This document shows, one piece after another, positions 21,600-34,243 of a stretch of 64,000 bases of DNA; positions within the stretch are counted from its first letter, which is position 1, and the number at the start of each line of letters is the position of its first letter. This DNA is from Spirometra erinaceieuropaei (taxonomy: Eukaryota; Platyhelminthes; Cestoda; Diphyllobothriidea; Diphyllobothriidae), in assembly GCA_902702965.1 (NCBI GenBank), contig CACRXP010000065.1:1336434-1400433 (forward strand), given 5' to 3'. A program made the position numbers and the translations under genes. The notes beneath the pieces are model-generated. The model did no database searches and was not told where the DNA came from. It was given only the letters and a program-made list of their open reading frames with translations.

Positions 21600-24500
21600 G
21601 AGTCCTTGACATGTAACCGCACAGTTGTATGCAATGTTACTTAGCCAGGAAACACGCCATGTCCTACGTTGAAAGTGTTCAACAATACTTACTCAGTGCA
21701 CGTCAGAAAAAAAGACAGGTGCTCTGATCGACGTTTACTTGAAAGAAGGGGTATAAACCAATTCAGTGGTGCCTTTGGGCGTGGTCTCGCAAACAACCCT
21801 ACGGGAAGAAAAATGTAAACCCTATTGGGTTACTTTGTTTCCATTAAAAACGTAACTAAGAATGGGCCCAAACTGTCAGACGACATTTTGTCAACGGGCC
21901 AGAAATTAAGTCGTCTCCCGGCATCACCCGGGACTCAAAATACCAATGCACCATGGGACTGGCAACACAAATCTGGTGGAAGTGGCGTCTGGACACAGAA
22001 GTTAAGTGGCCACGATCAAGTCATTCTGACTCATATATTGTTGCCCAACGGTTGTCGACCACCAATTTCACGGATAGTTTAAGGGTAAGCGGACCGAAGT
22101 AGAGTTCCCCAAGCTGGAAGGTTGGTAATTCCACGTAAAAACAAAACTATACGAACTAATTGGTGAAACTGCGCTTGTCCTATCGGTCACAAGACAAACC
22201 CTCTATAGTACTCTTCGGCCAGGCTTCTTGCAGAAGCCCTTTTCCCCTATGTGGGTCGACAACGATAAGAACTGACAGAGCGCGAAACGAGGGGGTTAAG
22301 GCCGAAGCTGAGGCCTTTTTCAGAGAGACAAATGCCCAAGTGGGAACTTGCACCTTGCGGGGCTGTAACGCCAGCGAAGAGGATTCGAGCGGACAACGGT
22401 TTCGGTATCGATACAGCAAGACTTCTAAGGAGTCTGCCAATGCATGCCGACTCTCAACTAACGTTTTTTTCCACAGTAAAGCGTATGGGAGCTGGCAGAG
22501 CCGCGAAATCAGGTGTTTATATGCCCGAGATTACGAATCGTTGAGGAAATCCGCCGTCGGAGGTGACGGCACCGATTACCTCGAGTCGCTGCTTGCATCC
22601 TCGAAAAGGGTCACGACTTTAAATAAATGCTCAGATTGGGAGCATGACTAGCCGCAAGATGTGGCTAATAACCCCCTGATGAGACCTTGTCCTACCGACG
22701 GGTGGAGCTGCAGGGATCATGTGCACATTTATAACACTGGCTCGATTAATACTGCCTACTTTGTGGCTGACGATGGACATTCTACAAAAGCTCGAGAAGT
22801 CGGGGCAATTAAACAGGTGCTCCCGGTGTTCAGCCAGTCTTCTTGTTCCATACAACAAGTACCTGTGTGCCCGGATATTTGCCTCTATTAGTGCTTTACT
22901 TTTAATGGGCTAAGGAGCATGGGGACAGCCAGTCCCTATTTTGCACTTGCATCTCTGTTCGGGCTTGTGTCTCCGTACTCTATTTAGAGCAGGTATAGAG
23001 GGAGATGTTCTCTTCTATGGCGGGCCAACGAAGAGCTTGGGTCAGCCGATGGAAAAAATGCTTCCACACCTGTTCCAGAAATAAGCACCGGCCTCCCGTG
23101 TCAACTTGAACACACGCGTTCGCCCGTTTATTCCTCATCAAGACTGTCGGCCAGGGCGGACAAGCATTAATGTCTTAGGACCAGAGGCCGACTTACTGGT
23201 GCAGGCAAGCAAGCGAACTTCTGGCTGCTTAACAAGATATGGTAGTTGTATTCGCTTGCTACGACAACCAACGTGGTCACGGAAAAACTTAGCGTCGCAA
23301 CCATCTTAAAAGCGCCATCCGAGCAAAGAAAGACGATAAAAACAGTCGTTCGGTCCTGACAACTCAGCGAAACACACAACCTGTTGTGTAAGGCCTCTTA
23401 CTAAGACAGTGAAAGCCTATCTGTCGTTGCTGTACCCCAACTCCAGATTAGGAAGACTTGAAATCTAAATTCAGTCCAGTATGTCCCTGGCCGGTTAGGC
23501 CGCAGAATTGCGGCGTGAACTGCAACCAGGAACAGCGAAAGCCATAAGACAGAAGAGTGATTTAATAGAAGCCAGAAAATGGAGCGTCATGGTCAACCGG
23601 AACATCCACATTTCGTTCTGAAATCAGGCCAATTCGAAAAACGCCATTGTCACGTTGACTTGTCGTTCAAATTGTTCAATTACGCTATCGCTTGGTCCTG
23701 TGAAGCGCGAAAAGAGAATTAGGGTGTGACCGTGTCTGCAGGCGCAGACTAGTTCGCATACAATTAACTAAAGTGCCAACCGGCGCAAGCCAGGACAAGG
23801 ATGTGAACAAAAAAGGCCGCATACTCTCGAAATATCGTAAACAAAAAACTTCGCAACTACTGAACAATAAGGCTTCCAATTCGAATGCTAATGCCGGAGG
23901 CCACAAGTTTTTTCCGGCTAGCCTTAGACCAATTAGAATAACTTCCTGTGGGGCATGGAGCCGGTGACTGCACCAACGTGGTGCGTAATTCGAATGCTAA
24001 TGCCATACTTCACAATCAAACGTGCACCCAAAGGAGTCTCGGAGGAAGAACACGAAGTTAGGGGGGTTATGAATAAATGAATAAACGTTGATGAGGAGGA
24101 ATATGGCGTAATCCTCTGGCAAGCTAAGAGAAGCACAAATTGTCAGCATGTGCGCCCGACGGTTAAAAATATCAAGACTGGTGAACAGCCAGATTTTTAT
24201 AATGAAATATTAAATGGCTACTGCAGACCAGCATGAATGGTTAAATGGCCATGTAAACACGGGAAGGAGGCAGGATTTCCGCCAATAGAGGACGTCCAGA
24301 GAGTTAGAAGGACAAAGTACAACTGTTGAGTAACTAGCAGAACACTAGGCACGAAAGGCTGTGATGTCCCATCTATGTTCGTGCCATGCAGGCGTATTTG
24401 GTTGATGCTATTGGAGGCTCAGAAGATGGAAAGTGTGGGAGCTTTTAAATGTCGGCGCAAGTTAGAGAGCTTATACGACTGAAGACTATTCGACATTAAG

Positions 24501-25650
24501 CAGTAAGGTTGACAGGTTTCGAAGCTGCCTTGTTTGAAGTCACAGGTCCTAGGGACTATTTTTTGAGCCGATCGAAATTTAGAGGCCTCCGGAATCTAGA
24601 CTAGTCCTTTGCTCTCGAGTCGTCTACCCCTTTCAGCCTTGCTACTTTAGGACCCTGTGGCCATAAGCGTTAATTGGCTGGGGGGGTTCGTCCAGAACTC
24701 GCATCGGACGTTCTCGAGGAGTTGAAGGTTTTTCCGGTCGTTGTTTTCACCCAAGGAAAGTAAACCATGCATTGGATTTCCCAGTTGGGCGCGTTAGTTG
24801 TGGAGAGCAGGGGAGGGGGGGGGAGAGAGAGACTGCTCGAACTAACAACCGCACCACTGGCATAAATTTAGCAAAAAGTATCGTGCTGGCCTCCGAACTA
24901 ACCGGCCATCCTCGTTAACCCGATAGAAGTTCAGACTGGTACCGACGGCCCTTTGAAACGCTTCCAGAAGTCGCCATTTGCATGCTCTTGTCGAACTTTT
25001 AACGCGCACTTTTTGAGGTCCATAGAAAGGCAGTCGATTGACCAAGCTGTGAGTGTTCGCATCCTTCGTTACATAGATCACGGGCTGCGGATCTACGAGT
25101 CTCGTTTGCTGTCCTGAATGTAGGATAAAAGAACGCGGAACATCCACCATGGTGGATCTTGTTGCCCGCCAGGAGGGAATAGGCAGAGGCCTCCCACTTA
25201 TCACCTACCTCAGGCTGTTTTTCAACAGTCTGGCATAGTCTTGGGACATCGCAGTCATTGCGTCTCGGTGACTGAATATCCCACCTAACGTCTTCTGCCT
25301 TAAGGCAGACAGGTACTTACATGTGACGATGTACATAGGGCTGATATGCAATGTGTATGATAGTAAAAACCGACAGCTGCCCAATCAGATGACTCGAAGA
25401 GGCTGTCGGCTCTGGTGAGCACCCAGTAGCTGAAAAGAAGTGCAAAAGACAAATGACCAGCAGGCTGTTTGAGCGCTTGAGAGTGTTCAAATGTCATACG
25501 GTTCTAGGAGAGAGGATGCTATGCAAATACCGCCGGCAACGGACCAGCAGACAGATGGAATAACAAACGTTGGTGCTATCGCGGCGTGATACCTACCCTA
25601 AATAAAATCAGAATTCAATACAACATATTTCATTGACATTTTGGCAGATT
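21600..25650. other. Probable intronic or intergenic sequence, no gene identified
   Basis: Frames such as 22160-22651 (+) and 24842-25204 (-) carry no recognised motif. A - strand stretch at 25325-25437 is bounded by TTTTCAG and GTAAGTA-like splice sites and one at about 25210-25290 ends in a GAG|GTAGGT donor. Neither encodes a helicase motif that I can see. If the helicase gene extends to the right, this would be its intron space. Confidence 0.35.
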
Positions 25651-25658
25651 TTGAATAA

Positions 25659-25866
25659 TTCATATTGACCCAACAGATTTGGTGGAATCCAGACGTTGCA
25701 GTAGGTTGGGCGGGTCACTTGACCCAAATGTGATTAAACTCGCGTCGTCCGGCGGGGCCTCGTAGCTCAGGTGGTTAGAGCGTTGGCTGCGCTAAAGCCT
25801 TCCCCTTACTGCGTGGGTTCGAATCCCACCGAGGCGCCGAGTTTTTCACAGTTGGGTCAATATGAA
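25659..25866 (+). repeat. tRNA-like repeat bounded by 16-bp perfect inverted repeats, copy 2
   Basis: The left end TTCATATTGACCCAAC (25659-25674) is the exact reverse complement of the right end GTTGGGTCAATATGAA (25851-25866). Between them is a conserved line with ACTTGACCCAAATGTG and a tRNA-like core at about 25757-25840. The core has acceptor-like GGCCTCG...CGAGGC, an A-box (TAGCTCAGGTGGTTAGAGCG), an anticodon arm GGCT-GCGCTAA-AGCC, and an intact T-arm GTGGGTTCGAATCCCAC. It is the best preserved core of the family and could still be transcribed by Pol III. No clear target-site duplication was seen. Confidence 0.8.
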
Positions 25867-26249
25867 CAAAATATTTCGTCTGTATTACAAAAATCATACC
25901 ACAATTACATAATAACAACCAAACAACATACAATTCCTTGATACCGCGTAAGATTGCTACGAAGTGGTCTTCATCACCCCTTAAGCAAATGCTATGGGAC
26001 TCTAAGACATTTTTTTCAAAATCTGAATCTTGCTGTCTAACGAAGACCTCTCGACTTGCTGGGTATGCGCACCAGTATTCGAATTAACGTAACTTTCCTG
26101 CTGACTGACGATTTTGAGATCCGACTCCGCTTCGTTAAGTCGCAGATAAGTTGGCTATTCGCCCGGACGTGTTGTTGGACCTGCGTTTACTTCGCGTTCA
26201 ACGCTGGGGATCAACGTTGACGCATCTCGCTTGCGTATGCGGAAGTAGT

Positions 26250-26613
26250 ATGTTATTAACGGCAAAGATAAGGGAGACTGGAATAGCCATTTCTGACTTA
26301 TTAGTCGTCGTCAGCCAGTCATACCCAACCCCGAAGTGTGGAACACCCGAGGGTCGAACTCGCGACCTGTTAGTTAGAAGTCCACGCCTCTAACCACTGG
26401 GCCTCGACTGTTCCACATTTCGGGGTTGGGTATGACTGGCTGACGACGGCTAATAAACCAGTAATGGGCATTCCAGTCTCCCTTGTCTTTGTCGGTAATG
26501 CCATTCTGCCTATACCATTCGCCGCGGTGCGGCCGCTGGTTGGGCTCGAGAGAGAGCCCATAAGACACAACGGAACGACTGAGTTCCGTAAGAAAGATCG
26601 GTGAGCGCCCCCC
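26250..26613 (-). repeat. tRNA-Arg-like SINE with inverted tail and MITE arm, copy 1
   Basis: A tail sequence (ACAAAGACAAGGGAGACTGGAAT...CATACCCAACCCCGAA) is present at 26250-26340 and again inverted at 26411-26507. The tRNA-like core lies between them on the - strand (26342-26406: CCCAGTGGTTAGAGGCGTGGACTTCTAAC...GAGTTCGACCC). The outer end at 26560-26613 is one arm of the palindromic MITE (GAGTTCCGTAAGAAAGATCGGTGAGCGCC). The anticodon-loop-like CTTCTAA suggests descent from tRNA-Arg(UCU). The other MITE arm is missing. Confidence 0.75.
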
Positions 26614-26619
26614 AACAAT

Positions 26620-28049
26620 TATGTAGAAGTACCTGACATCGGTACCCTACACAATCTAACGACCCATGGACCATCAATGCGTTCCTATGATTATATACTG
26701 GAGCGTCATCGTTTTCTTCCGACCGGTGTATCTCCACCTAAAAGACGGCTACGATTGTATTGACGGCGCCCTTTAAATCAAACCTCGTGGATTTGTACTG
26801 CGTGTCTCGGTGTTCCATCTGGCTTTCCTGTCCTAACGACAGACACCACTTCGGAGCAGACTTCCCGGCAGTAATTGAACCACTCAACCAGTATTTGGTG
26901 ATCTGGCAGTAAGATTGGACACTTCTTCCAGTGGCATTCTGTTGCTCCAAAGTCGAACTAGCTCGGGAATTACACAGAGCTTCAAATTACAGTGGAGCCC
27001 GCCGTTCAAACAAACCACAATAATGGAAGAACTGGTGCACATTTCTTACTCATCGAACAGAATGGCAATCCCTTCTTCTGCATCTCCATATCGGCAAATT
27101 CTGTCCACGGACCTTTTTCGTCAACACCACCGGCTCATAGCGTTTGCGGCAAGATTTTTCCTCCACTTAGGCACCATGGCAAAGGAGATATCGTGACCCC
27201 AATTCTTCACTGTGCCTCACTTAAGTAGTAAACTCTCCTAAAAACATTTCGAAGGGTATGTTGATGTAGGAGCAAAAAATGATGGTAGGAATCACGCTAC
27301 AGTAGCACCATGACCGAAGATGCAAGGGTGCTCGGTAACTTATTCGCTGCAAACGACGAGGTCTGTCTCTGGCCTAAAGAGGACGTAATTGCGACTTGCA
27401 CCTAAATTTTTTTATAGTAGGACCGACATTCGAAGCACCTGCCTCACGTTATCCCCACATCCGTCACACCTTAATGATACCAAGGTCAAGACGACTGGAG
27501 GTAGGTGTAACCACAGTGGTTGGTGAGCCCGAAGACTATGTTGGTTAAAACGTGCGTTTGACTGTTTGCAGTGAGGTTGAATAACGCCCAATTCCAACTG
27601 CACTAGTCTTCCCACGTGTCAATGCCCTGCACAGGTCAAACCGACTAGGGATTAAACGCAGAGGCTGATGAGACGTGAAACTGTCTAACGCACGCCACAC
27701 CTACCTGGAATAATGGCGAAGAACTCGCAGGGGTTCGGTGCGGCGTGACTAACGCAACCCATAAAGCCCCGTTTCGGTTTGGCGCTTTGACGGCGCCAGG
27801 CGCACGCGTACTGCTATGCATACATTTGGCACGCAAAAACTCATGATACATCAACATAAATCTTTAACTGATGGCACTTGGCATAAAACATAGATTCACG
27901 TTTGCGGGTCGTTCAGACTCAACCATAGTTCCCAGCAGGCATGCATAAACCTTCCAATGCTCATACTGCTTTTGTAGGACATTGCTCTCCCCCCCCCTCC
28001 CCACTTAAGTGGGAGGTTTTGAAACAAACAGCGTTCATTAGGCTCCAAA
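26620..28049. other. No gene recognised
   Basis: Several 60-100 codon frames on both strands have no recognisable motif. The sequence just before 28050 probably belongs to the decayed RTE-like element. Confidence 0.35.
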
Positions 28050-28830
28050 TCACATACGTAGGCGGACATATTTCAAGCTTTGGTGATCTGCAGTCTATGG
28101 TGTCACGGATGAACGCCGTCGCTAAATCGGCCGGTTTATCCATAAACGCTGGGAAGACTAGAGTGTGTTCAAGCTGCATCTCTGACCAGAAGGCACCCCT
28201 CCGGATTAATGGCTGTCAACTTGAAGACGTAGACAGTTTTAAATACCTTGGGCGGAGGCTGCTGCCGAATGGGCAAAGTAAGGATGGCAGTACCTCCCGA
28301 ATTGATGCTGCCTGACGGGTTTTCTCGAACCTCAGAAAATGCCTATGGGTCGACGCGATCTCTACATCGCCACTAAGTTTCGTGTGTACCGTGCATCTGT
28401 TCGGTCTGTCCTTCTCTATGGTTGTGAATGCTGGGATGTGCGCATAAGGGACGAGCGAAAACTGGAGGTATCTGACCACAACTACTTGAGGACTACACCG
28501 ACTTCTCAAATGAGACGGTCCGCGCTCGCTGCGACAACATCGCAAGGATATCCCAGACCATTCAAGAAAGACGTCTGGGGTGGGTTGGGCATGTTCTTCG
28601 TCGTCCACCTCAGGAGCTCAGTGTTACTGTGCACTATCCGGCCACCTTTACCCTATTGGAGGCGTCTAAGAGGGAGTCTGAATTCAAAACCTGGCTCGAC
28701 ACATTTCGTCAAGACATGGAGGTGATTCTTGAACCTTCGGTATTCGACCTCCGTCATTGGCGATGAGAACGGCTTGGACCGTCCAGATCTGCTGCCGCGG
28801 ATCGTCACGTGTGTGGCGCACACAGAAGGG
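28050..28830 (+). pseudogene. RTE-like retrotransposon reverse transcriptase, C-terminal half
   Basis: The fragment begins at the catalytic block, which reads ITYVGG instead of the family's YADD. It continues as SSFGDLQSMVSRMNAVAKSAGLSINAGKTRV in fact one open run, then INGCQLEDVDSFKYLG, then after a stop at about 28315 and a frame change RASVRSVLLYGCECW and RKLEVSDHN. Later, in other frames, a WRRLRGSL-type tail and AAADRH appear. This is the classical tail of RTE-like endonuclease-reverse transcriptases. At least three frameshifts are present and the 5' half is absent, consistent with a 5'-truncated dead copy. Confidence 0.75.
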
Positions 28831-29040
28831 CCGTTCAACCTTGTTGGTCAATGCCTTCGATCCCGCCTTCGGTCTTTTTGACTCCGTCTTGACACCTGGC
28901 TTGGATGAGTAAGGGAGGAGAGAGCGCGGAAGATACCGTGAAAGTCCACTAGTTCGCACCTAAGTCACTGCTCCTACGCCCACCATACTGCGAGGCAAAC
29001 GACGGACATAGCTCGTAGCGACGGTCTAACTATCAAGGTC
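28831..29040 (+). repeat. RTE-like 3' tail
   Basis: This follows the RTE-like coding end. It shares TTGACACC...GGAGAGAG, CACTAGTT-GC-C-TAAGTC, GAGGCAAACGACGGACAT and GACGGTC-AACT with 37330-37500, so it is the 3' UTR of the same family. Confidence 0.6.
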
Positions 29041-29484
29041 ATGTCACATGCCTCCAGGATGACTTAAAACCAAAATACACTACCTAGTCGGGCAAAAATT
29101 TAAAGATGCGACTTCCTACAAAGTGGGCATAGGAGATTGGATTGCGACTAAACAACCAACGAAGAGAGTGGGGGGGGGGGCAAAAAATACCAACCAACAG
29201 CTTGTGGATTCTTTTTCTCCTAAACTTGTCCGCTTGGCAAAGACGAATTGACGGATTCAGGGTCGAAAGCCAGTTCATAACCGGTGTAAAAGTCAACTTT
29301 AACTAATGTTTCCCACTAATCCGCATCGCATCTACTGGCAAGTAATCTTTTCTACCTGAGAGCATATTTCAAAGTCAAGTACGTTTTGATGTTAACTGAT
29401 GGTGGACAGCAAACTGCAGTTGCCTCTTCCATGTCCCACTGCCCGGCGAAACCCGAGGTTAGTGGAAGTAAAATGTCTCTCTGA

Positions 29485-29600
29485 TCCATATCTGCGACTG
29501 TATCTGATGATGGATTCGAGTGAGAATCCGAAACGTCAGGCGAATAATTTTCCTGTTCCAGTGATCACATCCTCGTCTTCTGAATGTCTGTTGGGTTGTG
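29485..29600 (+). repeat. Penelope-like element 3' tail, copy
   Basis: CTGATGATGGATTCGAGTGAGAATCCGAAACGTCAG and CAGTGATCACATCCTC match 58555-58640 (LMM.SS..NPKR...VPVI.SSSSE when translated). It is an isolated tail without nuclease or reverse transcriptase. Confidence 0.65.
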
Positions 29601-29639
29601 ACTGGCTAATTAACAGAGAACAGGCGTGGACCGAAGAGC

Positions 29640-32600
29640 CTAAAAGTGGTGCTAGATGACGCAAAAATCCTCCTAAAGACAAGCCCAGTTGGTGCAAATG
29701 AGAGACAGTGTACAAAAAAACAAAACATGCATGGGTAGCAGGGCGCAGGACTGACCATGGGACAAAAAGGCACGATGGATGAATCATCGTTTTTCCAGCC
29801 GCCAGGATAAAGGTACGGTGATGGCCCAGACTAGCTCTCGACCTGTAAACCGACGCCGAGGCGATTCGAGAAAAACACTAACACAATGGACAACAGTATG
29901 CTAGCATGTCTGCTAAGGCTGACTGGACAGTAACGAACCAAAACGCACATTAAAAATGGGCTGGGGTAGAGTAGGCAGTAGATATGCAAGAGCAAGTCAG
30001 CCCACAATCGCTAGACGACGCCCTTTTTTAAATTTGCCCCAGTCACGTTGCATGGGCAAGGGAAGTAACAGCCGGAAAGGAACCAATGTTTACTGTCCCG
30101 CCGTTAAACTCTAACCATTCCTAGAATACAGTAAACAAGTACACTAGGCAGTGCACTATGAAGCAGATGCTAGCAAATAAACACATAAATTACATGATGT
30201 CAAATCCGGTGGCCGGAAGGTGTGTCACACTAGAATGGCTCGATTTCAGCCAAAGCTACTTCATTAGCGCCTTTCGTGACTCAAGGTCAGGCTGTGTAGG
30301 AAACAACAAAGTGGTTTACGGAAACGAAAACTTTTTAAGGAAAACAACCCAGCGTCCAAGAGGACGCATTGGCGCCACTGTTTGACGACTAAGAATTTCA
30401 CTGCTAATAACCGCAGCCTCGCAAATATTACTAGCAAAGCTCGGGTTAACTAAGGTTCAGAGGGGATAGGCCCTTACAATTAAAGAAAATGCAAATTGTC
30501 AAAACTAGCAGAAACGGTATATGCAAAGTGCCCAGTTAAAAAAACCAACAGAAGGTGAGTAATTCGTATTTTACGAAAAAAGCCCAATGCAGGATGCCGC
30601 AGTGAGTAGTGTAGTCTGTTCTTAAGTTTTTAGGGGCGCTGAGAAAGAAAACATTCCTTTAAATAAAACTAACATTTAAAATCAACCGAACGAAAATCCA
30701 TCAGAAGACAAGGCCCAATGGTAAAATTGAGCGTCCAATCTCCTAAGTGTCTGCGCGCGTGACCTAAGATCACACCGGCCAGATCGATCAGAAATTTCAG
30801 TTTGGTTTAGCTTTCCACCCCTCTGTATGTCTAGGTTGCCTCACCAACTGCTGGACGCGGTCATAAATCATGACAGCATCCACTGGCGTTGTGAGATAGC
30901 CCTCAGAAGGCCGGAGACTGCCGAGAGGACTTCCGCAAACAAATCCGTACCTCGTCACTCAGTAGATTTACAGACACGGAGGACCTGCTTTAAATTTCTG
31001 AGATGAAACAATTTGTTTTGTGCACATTTCAATTGAGTACCGATGTGGGGGGAGGGGGGAGTAAAATAGCAAAGGGAGCGCTGCATTAAAAATGGCCGGC
31101 AAGCAGGCCACAGGTCTAAAACATGCAGGCCAGTTCTGAATGTGAGCAGTGCTAAAGAAAAGTTGAATAAAACGTCCGCAACGTCAAATGCAACGAGTAG
31201 ATCGCTCGAGCTGTCTGTTTTTAAATAAACGATGTTTACAAACCTTCAGATTAGAGACTTTCCCAGAGAAGAAGACGATTGGTCGGGATCCGATGGCAGT
31301 GGTGTCAAAGATCGTGGATTTCTAAAAAGTGAAACAGGCGAGTGGGGAGTTCGTGAGATTTCCGCCAGAGGTATTAACGGCCGAACGCAAGGTGACCTTC
31401 AAAAAGTCACTGCCTGCCGGGCAGCAAAATTCTGCCGCAAACCACAAACAAACTGACTCGAACCGTCTGTCGCCAAAAGTAGAAATAAGTGCAACCAAAC
31501 ACGCACACGGACCGTCAGTAGGTAGGAATCAGTGCTAAGATCGAAAGATGCTGGCCAATAGGAAAGAAACTGAAAAAGTGCGGTTAGTTGGATACATTTG
31601 GGACGGAAAACTGAATATCTTTCTGTCCGGACAACGATAACTCAGCAAGAAAACAACTTGAGTGGGCTGTTAGCAGCTTGGCAGGGCAGAATATCGTTCA
31701 CCAGGCGTCCGATCTCTCCTACGGACATAGCAACGAAAAACAGCGCCCCTCCCAGTATCCGGCGTGTGTTGAGAAAAAGCAGCGTGTGTAAACGAGGGAC
31801 CGCGTCGTCGCATAGAAAGCTGCAGTTCGTTCCGCTAAAATTTCCATTAAAGGACTCAGAAAACAGTCCTACAAGCGTAGGTTTGCAATAAACTCTCGTC
31901 AAGCTTGCAGAATCGTACTGCAAGTTTGCATCTGGGTTGAGCTTCAAAGATGGGGCAACTAATTCACTGGGTATGGACAGTTCGGACAACTTTTGGGTTG
32001 GGAGGGAACCAGCATAGCATGCTACTACTCAAACGGCCGCATTGGACATTTACTTGTAGCTTTACTGCTTTCTGCGGAGAAGGCTGCACTGCTTGAAAGA
32101 GTCGCTAATCGTTTAAAATTATAAGAAAGTATCGGCCAGTATGGATAGGAAAAAGTAAAAAAAAACTCAGCTAATAACGCTACCCTTCTACACCGGTCAT
32201 CATATGGACCTCAATTGAGTTTAGTAGGTATCTGTACGGCGCCACCGAATTAACAGAAGCCCCGGGGACTATGTTAAATTTACATAGTGCAGGCGAAGGT
32301 CTATCTGGTCCTCTGCATGCAAAAGAATCTCCTGTAGAGACGGCATCTATCGTGGCACGAAGCAAACTAACCGGGGATATAAACCAAGTTCAATGCAGGT
32401 TAGTTGCTCGCAATTATCCACTCCCACCTCAAATGTTCTCCAAACTGGTCATCCCCCGGGAAAATAATCACTTCAGTCTACGACCCAGACTCAGATGCAC
32501 ACTTCTATATACATGCGTCAAAAGACACTCCGATCGTCGTTACCCACCGTCACCGCCGTGTACACCACTTATGGTGGGCGCAGGGACGGTGAACTGCAAA

Positions 32601-34243
32601 CGAATCAGTTTATAATAATAGTAGACTTGCGCTGCATCTACCACACTCTTTCTTCCCTTGCGCTCATGGACCCGGTATCAAGATGACAGGAGGCGCGACC
32701 GGACGCAGTGGCTGACACAGTCACACAGTTCGTCTGCGTCTGCTTCATACGCCTGGTTCGAGCAAGATGGGTAAGTTTTTCACACCGACAAGACAGAGGA
32801 GACGGCATGGATGTTAACTAAGTGCGTGTGTCACAGAGGCCACCTTAAGAAGGACCGAGGGCTGAGATATCCCAGCGGTTAGTAGTCTTCTGAGCCACGA
32901 AAATTAAACAAGGCATGGTGAAACTGGAGTTCATATACCAAAATGCACACGGGGAGACCGGAGGACCCACTGATGAGCCGAACACCTCGCAGCTGCGTCA
33001 GGCAGCGTCACAAGATTGACGAAACACCCGTGCCTGGGCTTTTAGCTAATACCTGTTGTCAGTACGGTAAGTAATTACACAATTGTTGTCTGATGGCGGT
33101 TTGTGAATATTACGCGGTTATTCCGAAGTGACTGATGGATTTCAACTCAAATATTCATATCAAATTTCGGGCCGTGCCTGGAAAGGCCTTTTACGAAGGA
33201 TTTCCTCCAAGTTCCCGCATTAATTTCCCCAGAAATTAAACAAGTTAGCAGTCTACTGAGCCACGGCTTTTAACGCACAGTTATGGGTTAGAAGCGCGTC
33301 CAATTGTTTGTACCGTGGAATGTAGGCTGAGTGCCGGGCATCAGCACACTGTCAGAGCCGGCCAGTCATCTGATGCGAGGATTGGGTGCAATTGGCCGTC
33401 TGCGCGTGCCACGCACGATCTGGTTCCCAAATAACACGTGCCGGGTTTTCGCACGCAGAGGGGTGGATTGCTGGCACCTCGTATGCGTGAGAGTGCCGTA
33501 CAGGTTTATTCGCGTACGCCAGCTCAGCGCTGGCGAAAAGGTAGTATTGGGCGGAATTTCCAGATGCATGCAAACGGTTCAATGCGTATGTCTGGAAGAT
33601 AGCAGTTGTGACGAGTATTAACTAGGGGAAACACTCCGCCTACCCGCCTCAAGTCTCACCTACTCAAGTGGTCGCTGAGACCTACGTTTTTGCGAAGAAG
33701 GATATTAAGTACTTTCATCAGAAGTTACTGTGGTTGTGCCCATTTTTAGTGTACTATTCTCTGTTGGGAAGAGGCTCATTTCCTAAGTCCTTATAATGAT
33801 CGGGATCTCGCTAGACTATCCGCCTGAACGCAATATATACGCCGGAGAAAAATGACGTTAGTGACTAATTCGATGTTGGTCTATTTGTCCCTCACAAAGA
33901 TCCATATTCACATCTTAGAAGTGCAGAACCGAGATGCTTCGACTAACAAGGTCCAGGTCTAGGCGAGAGACCTGGCAGCGGCGTTCCGACTAAATTTAAC
34001 ATGGAACAGCCTTGTGGAAATTTCTGACGCATCGTACAACTGATGACACGATGTCTTACGGTATGCAGCTCGGAAGTGTGCCGGTTGGGGGGGGGGAGGG
34101 GGGATAGTCAGTGAAGCGTAAAACAAACTCCTGCATCATGGACTGGAGATGAGATAAGGCAGACTTGCAGGGTAGAAAGGGCAAAAGGCAAAGGGCCAGC
34201 CAGATCGCGCCGAATGTTTTGCAGATCTCATTTCATGCAACTG
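29640..34243. other. No gene or named repeat recognised
   Basis: Apart from short poly-purine runs (near 31045 and 34087) and frames of 60-115 codons without motif, nothing could be assigned. Frames at 31598-31891 (+), 32271-32615 (+) and 33331-33621 (+) were inspected and not recognised. Confidence 0.4.

Noticed and set aside
22160..22651. Protein-coding gene of 163 codons
   Set aside because: There is no recognisable motif, several overlapping frames of similar length exist on both strands, and no start or splice context is seen.
24842..25204. Helicase-core exon or retroelement gag on the - strand
   Set aside because: The 120-codon frame lacks any helicase motif or zinc knuckle and has no consistent splice sites.
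25757..25840. Functional tRNA gene
   Set aside because: It looks like a cloverleaf, but the same core recurs with conserved non-tRNA flanks at four or more places and the anticodon arm and variable region are irregular; it is better explained as a tRNA-derived repeat.
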